From IMG/VR virus record IMGVR_UViG_3300044732_002040, positions 1 through 64,000 of that record: a stretch of DNA of 64,000 nucleotides; one strand, 5' to 3'. Below, piece by piece: positions 59,375-64,000 of the stretch. Source of the DNA: a virus. Within the stretch, counting starts at the first letter, position 1, and each line of letters begins with the position of its first letter. The notes below the pieces were generated by a model. The model was not told the origin of the DNA. It ran no database searches and saw only the letters and a list, made by a program, of their open reading frames with translations. Position numbers and translations under genes: made by a program.

Positions 59375-59405
59375 TTGTTTTTATTTAAAATAAACTTTAT
59401 ATTTG
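59375..59405 (+). promoter_or_regulatory. Host-type (Bacteroidota) promoter
   Basis: TTG at 59375-59377, exactly 20 bases, then TATATTTG at 59398-59405, a perfect consensus match. The ATG at 59410 is 4 bases downstream, so the transcript may be leaderless. Confidence 0.72.
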
Positions 59406-59409
59406 TGTT

Positions 59410-60312
59410 ATGGAAATCGGATATGCTTGCATTAATATGACATTGGGTTCACAGAAACCCAAGATTACTACCAATCGTGGTATGATACGTAAAACTTTTG
59501 ACCAACGTGGTATTGCTTATGTATCAGAATTAGCACTACAAAATGTTCGTGATTTGGTTGAGATTGTTAAATGGAACTACAAAAACGGTATCAATTTCTA
59601 TCGTATGTCTTCTGATATGTTTCCTTGGATGTCAGAGTATGAGTTTTCAGATTTACCTGACTACAACAGAATCAAAACCATCTTAAATGGTTTAGGTACA
59701 TTAGCAGAAAAATACAACCAAAGGTTAACATTTCACCCCGGTCCATTCAATGTTTTGTGTTCACCAACAGAAGATGTGGTAAGACGAACCATCATTGAGT
59801 TAAATAAACATTCACAGATTATGGATATGATTGGTTTATCTACTACGCCATACAACAAAATCAATATCCATGTTGGTGGTGTTTACGGTGACAAACAAAG
59901 TGCTATGGAACGATGGGTAGAAAACTTTCATTTCCTTGATGAGAACACAAAAAAACGTTTGACCATCGAGAACGATGATAAACAATCAGCTTACACTGTT
60001 CGTGATTTATTGTATATCCATGAACATACAGGTATCCCGATTGTTTTTGATTATCATCACCATACATGTCACCCTGATGGGATGTCCCACCAAGAAGCTT
60101 TGTCGATGGCAATGTCCACATGGCCAAAAGACATCACACCAATTGTTCATATATCCGAACCTCGTGATGAAAAAAATTTTAGAGCACACCATGATTATGT
60201 TGTTAACGAAGTAAACACATATGGTTATGACATTGATATTATGATGGAGGCCAAAGCCAAAGAATTAGCGGTATTAGAGTACTCCAAGAGTTTCAAATCA
60301 TTGATATGTTAA
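59410..60312 (+). CDS. uvsE: UV damage endonuclease (UvsE/UVDE)
   Basis: A 300-residue repair nuclease with a TIM-barrel metal site, incising DNA next to UV photoproducts. MEIGYACINMTLGSQKPK, FYRMSSDMFPWMSEYEFSDL, LTFHPGPFNVLCSPTEDVVR, INIHVGGVYGDK, LTIENDD, FDYHHHTCHPDG and PIVHISEPR are the successive UVDE motifs and include the expected His/Glu/Asp ligands. Length is normal. It has a host-type promoter and begins a plus-strand metabolic block ending with thyA and a homing endonuclease. Confidence 0.93.
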   Translation: MEIGYACINMTLGSQKPKITTNRGMIRKTFDQRGIAYVSELALQNVRDLVEIVKWNYKNGINFYRMSSDMFPWMSEYEFSDLPDYNRIKTILNGLGTLAEKYNQRLTFHPGPFNVLCSPTEDVVRRTIIELNKHSQIMDMIGLSTTPYNKINIHVGGVYGDKQSAMERWVENFHFLDENTKKRLTIENDDKQSAYTVRDLLYIHEHTGIPIVFDYHHHTCHPDGMSHQEALSMAMSTWPKDITPIVHISEPRDEKNFRAHHDYVVNEVNTYGYDIDIMMEAKAKELAVLEYSKSFKSLIC

Positions 60313-60335
60313 AATAAAATGTTTATTATTTAACA

Positions 60336-60569
60336 ATGGATGATATAATAAAAATAAGACATTCACATGATTTATGGTGGACAGAAGTTTCCTTAATGGA
60401 AGCTTATGCTTGGCAATATTTTGAAATATCTTATTTAGGTCCTAAAAATTGTTTTGTTATAGTCAATGGGGAAAAAATGGAAATGTCACTTGACAGTTAT
60501 AACAAGATAATGGATAATAAAGCTTTTAAGATTAAATTTGGTCTTAAAAGACATGATTTTAAATTTTAA
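60336..60569 (+). CDS. Small unknown protein
   Basis: A 77-residue protein (HDLWWTEVSLMEAYAWQYFE; GPKNCFVIVNGEKMEMSLDS). No family recognised. It follows the UV endonuclease by 23 bases and precedes the membrane protein by 2 bases, so it is part of the same operon. Confidence 0.5.
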   Translation: MDDIIKIRHSHDLWWTEVSLMEAYAWQYFEISYLGPKNCFVIVNGEKMEMSLDSYNKIMDNKAFKIKFGLKRHDFKF

Positions 60570-60571
60570 TT

Positions 60572-60847
60572 ATGAGACAAAACTTTGTATTTAGGTTCAC
60601 AATAACCTATTTTTTTACTGTAACCTTATTTTGGTTATTAAACTATTTTAAAATGATAAAACTCAACACGGACGAGATATTCCTATTGGGCTTAATCATC
60701 AGCACTTATTACATGATTTTTATTTTGGATAGAAAAATTAAAAATACTGATGAATTGGTAAAGGGTAATTTTTGGCAACTTAAAAATGAACTTAAAAGGA
60801 AATTAAATGGGAAAAATAAAGAAAATAGCGGTAAGCAAGTGTTGTGA
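60572..60847 (+). CDS. Small membrane protein
   Basis: A 91-residue protein with two hydrophobic segments (TITYFFTVTLFWLLNYF at about 10-26 and EIFLLGLIISTYYMIFIL at about 35-52) and a basic cytoplasmic tail. It may act at the host membrane. Its end overlaps the start of the zinc-ribbon gene at 60807 in another frame. Confidence 0.5.
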   Translation: MRQNFVFRFTITYFFTVTLFWLLNYFKMIKLNTDEIFLLGLIISTYYMIFILDRKIKNTDELVKGNFWQLKNELKRKLNGKNKENSGKQVL

Positions 60848-60968
60848 AGCTGGTCTACATATATTTCCGGCAGTTAACACAATGGGTTCTCTCGCTGAAT
60901 ATTATTGTTCTAAATGTTTAAAGGAATGTGAGATTAAACAAATTGAAGAAAAAAAGAAAAATGAATAA
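60807..60968 (+). CDS. Small zinc-ribbon protein
   Basis: A 53-residue protein, MGKIKKIAVSKCCEAGLHIF and later EYYCSKCLKECEIKQ. The CC and CxxC pairs, 21 residues apart, suit a zinc ribbon. It starts inside the membrane protein gene and its stop overlaps the next start by 8 bases, a sign of tight coupling. Such short CC...CSKC proteins are common in phage early regions; function unknown. Confidence 0.6.
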   Translation: MGKIKKIAVSKCCEAGLHIFPAVNTMGSLAEYYCSKCLKECEIKQIEEKKKNE

Positions 60969-61284
60969 AGAACAAGCAAAAGACGAGTTAATTAATGTGT
61001 TATACGGTCAAATGGTAGACCTAACAATGATGTCTAAGATTGAATTGGGTGATGATGTGATTGAGGAAATTAAACGACTCAAAGGTATCATTAATCAAAA
61101 TGAAACAAAATTTAAGGTGGGGGACAAAGTTCACAAACCAAAAGGTTATAAATTTCCTTGCACAATCGTAGGCGTATTTGAAACAATTGCTGGTGAAGTC
61201 CGGGTGATTGGTGAAATGGATGAATACGGATTATTACACATCTTTAACGAGAATCAATTGGAACATTATGAACACACTAGATAA
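60961..61284 (+). CDS. Small SH3-like phage protein upstream of thyA
   Basis: A 107-residue protein. I start at MNKEQAKDELINVLYG (60961); earlier in-frame ATG at 60928 lies inside the zinc-ribbon gene. The C-terminal half FKVGDKVHKPKGYKFPCTIV then GEVRVIGEMDEYGLLHIFNE is a beta-barrel-like segment often seen in phage proteins that flank nucleotide-metabolism genes. Its end overlaps thyA by 17 bases. Confidence 0.5.
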   Translation: MNKEQAKDELINVLYGQMVDLTMMSKIELGDDVIEEIKRLKGIINQNETKFKVGDKVHKPKGYKFPCTIVGVFETIAGEVRVIGEMDEYGLLHIFNENQLEHYEHTR

Positions 61285-62383
61285 AAAATACACAGACTTG
61301 CTCCAAGACATCCTAGACAACGGAGTAAAGAAAGAAACTAGAAATGGAGGTACACTTTCAACGTTCGGCCGACAAATCAGACACAAGATGTCAGAAGGAT
61401 TTCCTTTACTCACAACAAAGAAGATGCCATTCCGTCTTATAGCAACAGAGTTGTTGTGGTTCCTACGTGGCGATACAAACATTAAATACCTTGTTGATAA
61501 TGATTGTCATATTTGGGATGGTGATGCTTATGAGAATTATAAGAAAGACCAAAATGGTATCATTGGTAGTGATTGGACATATAGATTATCTACCCCATCA
61601 GGACATGATTTATTTAGGTTATATACAAAAGAAGAGTTCATCAACAAAATCAAAACAGATGATAAGTTTGCTAAGAAGTGGGGTGAGTTAGGTCCTGTGT
61701 ATGGTAAGCAGTGGAGAAGTTGGGACTATTGGCCTGGATTAAAACTAGGAGATAGAGTATTAAATGATAAAAAATCAATTGACCAAATCCAAAACCTAAT
61801 CAACGACCTTAAAACAAACCCAGACTCAAGACGTTTAATGGTTAATGCTTATAATGTTGGAGAATTGGATTCAATGGTTCTTCCACCTTGTCATTATGGG
61901 TTTCAAGTTTATACAAGAGAGTTGAGTGAGAAAGAAAGATATAGAATATTTGATGAAAGGGGTTATGAATTTATGATGAATAACTGGTCTAAAGAAGAAC
62001 AATATAATAAAGCAGGAATCCCAAACAGAACAATTTCATTAATGTATAATTGTAGAAGCCAAGATTTACCATTGGGAACTCCATTCAATATCAGTTCATA
62101 TGCGTTACTATTAGAAATTATAGGAAAAATGGTTAATATGGTTCCTGACGAATTAATTGCGAATATGGGTGATTGTCACATTTATCTTAATCAAATAGAC
62201 GGAGTTAAGGAACAATTAACAAGAGAACCATATCCACTACCAACATTGAAACATATGAAGACAGATGAATTTTATAAATCACTATCTGAAGATTTGACTT
62301 TATTAACACATTTGGATAATACTGATTTTGTTATTGAAAATTATCAATCACATCCGACAATAAAAATGCCACTTTCTAATTAA
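61268..62383 (+). CDS. thyA: Thymidylate synthase
   Basis: A 371-residue ThyA that methylates dUMP to dTMP using methylene-tetrahydrofolate. FPLLTTKKMPFRLIATELLW, GPVYGKQWRSW, DSRRLMVNAYN, LPPCHYGFQVY with the nucleophile Cys208, RSQDLPLGTPFN at 263-274 and GDCHIYLNQ are intact. It is about 100 residues longer than E. coli ThyA because of inserts near 88-140 and 217-250, which are common in phage and Bacteroidota forms. No intron interrupts it. The start is the ATG at 61268, not the upstream frame. A GIY-YIG nuclease gene lies 46 bases downstream. Confidence 0.95.
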   Translation: MNTLDKKYTDLLQDILDNGVKKETRNGGTLSTFGRQIRHKMSEGFPLLTTKKMPFRLIATELLWFLRGDTNIKYLVDNDCHIWDGDAYENYKKDQNGIIGSDWTYRLSTPSGHDLFRLYTKEEFINKIKTDDKFAKKWGELGPVYGKQWRSWDYWPGLKLGDRVLNDKKSIDQIQNLINDLKTNPDSRRLMVNAYNVGELDSMVLPPCHYGFQVYTRELSEKERYRIFDERGYEFMMNNWSKEEQYNKAGIPNRTISLMYNCRSQDLPLGTPFNISSYALLLEIIGKMVNMVPDELIANMGDCHIYLNQIDGVKEQLTREPYPLPTLKHMKTDEFYKSLSEDLTLLTHLDNTDFVIENYQSHPTIKMPLSN

Positions 62384-62400
62384 CTTTTATGATTTAGTAG

Positions 62401-62408
62401 ATATTTAT
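62401..62408 (+). promoter_or_regulatory. Candidate late promoter motif ATATTTAT of the homing endonuclease
   Basis: GATATTTATA begins at 62400; a start site about 6 bases on would fall after the left arm of the hairpin at 62407. Confidence 0.6.
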
Positions 62409-62431
62409 ATGGTAAGGAGGTAATACCATAT
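62407..62431 (+). promoter_or_regulatory. RBS-sequestering hairpin before the GIY-YIG gene
   Basis: ATATGGTA (62407-62414) pairs perfectly with TACCATAT (62424-62431); two more pairs are possible outside. The loop AGGAGGTAA holds the canonical Shine-Dalgarno AAGGAGG (62414-62420), and the AUG at 62430 is in the right arm. Early readthrough RNA would be folded; RNA started at the late motif would lack most of the left arm. Confidence 0.8.
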
Positions 62432-63182
62432 GATTATTTATAAGACAACAAATTTAGTAAACCAAAAAATTTATATTGGTAAGGACACACATAATAATCC
62501 AAACTATTATGGTTCAGGTAAAAGGTTAAAACTGGCAATTAAAAAATACGGAATTGAAAACTTCAAAAAAGAAACTTTAGAAGTTTGTGATACATTAGAA
62601 TTACTTAATGAAAGAGAAAAATTTTGGATCAAAGAATTGAATGCGATTACTGAAGGTTATAATATTTCTTTAGGTGGGGACGGTGGTGATACTATAAGTA
62701 ATAATCCAAGAAGGGATGACATCAGATTGGAACATAGTAGAAAAATGAAATCACCAAAACACAATAAGAAGAAAGGAACTAAAATTATAAAATTAAAAAA
62801 AAGAGACAATCCAAATTGGGTTAACCCACTAAAAGGTAAAATTAGCCCATTGAAAGGTAAACCAAATGGAAAAAAAGGTATACCAAACCCAGAACACTCA
62901 AAATGGATGAAAGAAAACAACCCCTTTAAAGGAAAAACACATAAACCTGAAGTGATACAAAAATTAAAAGAGGTAAACTCAAAACCTAAAAGTGAAGAAC
63001 ATAAACAAAAAATATCAGAAACATTAAAGGGAAATAAACCAGGTAATATGAGGAAAGTTATTGTTGATGGTATTGAATATGAAAGTTTAAGTTATGCCGC
63101 GAGACAAATTGGTATACCAACATCCACAATGAAAAATAGATTAAAATCTCCAAAATTTGACAATTACAAATATAAAGATTAA
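62430..63182 (+). CDS. GIY-YIG homing endonuclease
   Basis: A 250-residue free-standing endonuclease. The N-terminal nuclease has MIIYKTTNLVNQKIYIGKD (GIY-YIG in the II-Y...YIG form), the Arg/Lys-rich helix YGSGKRLKLAIKKYG, and LLNEREKFWIKEL with the catalytic Glu. The middle holds NUMOD3-like repeats (NPLKGKISPLKGKPNGKKGI; NPEHSKWMKENNPFKGK), and the C-terminus an HTH-like NUMOD1 type DNA-binding segment (YESLSYAARQIGIPTSTMKN). It has the only strong Shine-Dalgarno seen here. Location after thyA parallels T4 td/I-TevI; target site unknown. Confidence 0.9.
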   Translation: MIIYKTTNLVNQKIYIGKDTHNNPNYYGSGKRLKLAIKKYGIENFKKETLEVCDTLELLNEREKFWIKELNAITEGYNISLGGDGGDTISNNPRRDDIRLEHSRKMKSPKHNKKKGTKIIKLKKRDNPNWVNPLKGKISPLKGKPNGKKGIPNPEHSKWMKENNPFKGKTHKPEVIQKLKEVNSKPKSEEHKQKISETLKGNKPGNMRKVIVDGIEYESLSYAARQIGIPTSTMKNRLKSPKFDNYKYKD

Positions 63183-63193
63183 AATTAAAAATT

Positions 63194-63541
63194 ATGAATA
63201 GAGACACGTCGTGGGATGACCCACAATTATCAGATGGTGATATGCCAATCAGACAACAGAACGCACTTAAAAACACATTTCCTGAAGTTGTTGAAAAATG
63301 GGATAAAAAATTAAACGTTTCGGATAAACCCAATGGGCAAGAAATAGCAGAACTTATGGAAAGTGAAGCATCTAAACTTTTAAAAAAAGAATTTAACCAA
63401 CTTGAGGAATTAAACGATTACTTGAAAATGTTGGCTGATATGGATAAGATTGGTATTAGAAGAAAAATTGTGTTACTTGAGGGTTATATAAACAAAATTA
63501 AAAATCATGGAAGACATAAAGGTAGTACACCTCAAGAGTAA
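63194..63541 (+). CDS. Small unknown protein
   Basis: A 115-residue charged helical protein (MNRDTSWDDPQLSDGDMPIR; AELMESEASKLLKKEFNQLE). No family recognised. It is 11 bases after the homing endonuclease and overlaps the GNAT gene by 35 bases, an unusually long overlap that suggests co-translation. Confidence 0.5.
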   Translation: MNRDTSWDDPQLSDGDMPIRQQNALKNTFPEVVEKWDKKLNVSDKPNGQEIAELMESEASKLLKKEFNQLEELNDYLKMLADMDKIGIRRKIVLLEGYINKIKNHGRHKGSTPQE

Positions 63542-63836
63542 CGCTCAAAGACTTGAAACTTGGATTGCCATGAATAAAGGTGAAATTGTTGGTCACATTT
63601 ACATGGAAAGAGAAGACACACAAAAGATTAAATTCTTAGATGCTTGGGTACATGAGGACCACAGACGTAAAGGTGTGTTTCGTATGTTATGGGATGCTCG
63701 TTGGGAATACGTAAAATTAAAGTACCCTAATTGGTTAGTATATGCTTGGTGTAAACCAGCTTCATTGCCTTTATTAATAGAAAAAGGTTTTAGCACTGGT
63801 GAAACTTGTACATACGTTGAGAAAATAATAGAATAG
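63507..63836 (+). CDS. GNAT-family acetyltransferase
   Basis: A 109-residue short GNAT fold protein. The acetyl-CoA pyrophosphate loop is FLDAWVHEDHRRKGVFRMLW (R53-R-K-G-V), after the strand KGEIVGHIYMERED and before a helix and KPASLPLLIEKGFS. It is close to the minimum size for GNAT. The substrate is unknown; phage GNATs often modify host proteins or peptides. Confidence 0.75.
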   Translation: MEDIKVVHLKSNAQRLETWIAMNKGEIVGHIYMEREDTQKIKFLDAWVHEDHRRKGVFRMLWDARWEYVKLKYPNWLVYAWCKPASLPLLIEKGFSTGETCTYVEKIIE

Positions 63837-63851
63837 TGTTTTTTATATAAA

Positions 63852-64000
63852 ATGTCGTTTATTAAGTATTTAATTATTTGGATATCAGAAAATTTATCAA
63901 TCCCGTTTTGGGTTGTAGGCCATATTCATCTATCATTAAACGTATATGAGGACATTTATGAAATAATTGTGTCTTTTGGCATGAATATAATCGTATTTAT
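63852..64000 (+). CDS. Unknown protein, cut by the window end
   Basis: ATG at 63852 opens a frame of at least 49 codons to the window end without a stop: MSFIKYLIIWISENLSIPFW, then VVGHIHLSLNVYEDIYEIIV. The sequence is hydrophobic and may be a membrane protein. It follows the GNAT gene by 15 bases. Confidence 0.5.
   Translation, partial: MSFIKYLIIWISENLSIPFWVVGHIHLSLNVYEDIYEIIVSFGMNIIVF

Noticed and set aside
61268-62383. Intron or insertion interrupting thyA, suggested by the T4 td parallel and the long ThyA
   Set aside because: The frame is continuous and all ThyA motifs are in order. The additional residues are ordinary inserts, and the endonuclease lies outside the gene.

Overview
The window is a 64 kb piece of an AT-rich, lytic, T4-like (contractile-tailed) phage genome, and the host is probably a Bacteroidota/Flavobacteriia bacterium. 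The T4-like assignment rests on one minus-strand block with recognisable large terminase (gp17-like), portal (gp20-like), prohead protease (gp21-like), acidic scaffold (gp22-like) and major capsid protein (gp23-like) in T4 order, plus a gp5/VgrG-type baseplate spike. The host guess rests on promoters of the form TTG-N20-TAnnTTTG, a DUF4494-like gene, a ClpC of Bacteroidota type and mostly absent Shine-Dalgarno sequences. No tRNA, CRISPR array or integrase was seen.

Layout. 1-5166 (+): baseplate/spike genes. 5202-13840 (mostly -): small virion or head-associated proteins, an HNH endonuclease, the major capsid protein and scaffold; one plus-strand early-type gene (6142) has a 3' fragment copied at 8792. 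13979-31358: head module (metallopeptidase, small internal proteins, protease, a class II glutamine synthetase, holin, portal, terminase, then large low-complexity proteins, a nucleotidyltransferase and small genes). 31485-33968 (+): a ClpC-type AAA+ unfoldase. 34007-55944 (-): a long fibre/adhesin cluster with two beta-helix proteins, a YadA-head-like protein, a 46-residue-repeat protein, four LamG-type proteins, a 2OG-Fe(II) oxygenase and a minimal SET-domain protein. 55988-59343 (-): a large protein sharing a domain with the 6142 gene, plus two small ones. 59410-64000 (+): UV-damage endonuclease, small genes, thymidylate synthase, GIY-YIG homing endonuclease, GNAT protein.

Two promoter classes seem to organise this. 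Structural genes on either strand are repeatedly preceded, in the coding orientation, by ATATTTAT (23 exact copies located), a candidate late promoter. Three plus-strand genes (6142, 31485, 59410) instead have host-type promoters with an exact 20-base spacer. The GIY-YIG gene next to thyA carries the late motif overlapping a hairpin that encloses its Shine-Dalgarno and start codon, the same logic known for T4 I-TevI.

About fourteen otherwise unrelated proteins begin with a short basic leader ending in [I/L/V]-x-E followed by A, E, D, G, S or R, resembling T4 capsid-targeting sequences cut by gp21. This suggests a cohort of proteins packaged inside the head and trimmed by the phage protease; it is the best candidate here for an undescribed system.
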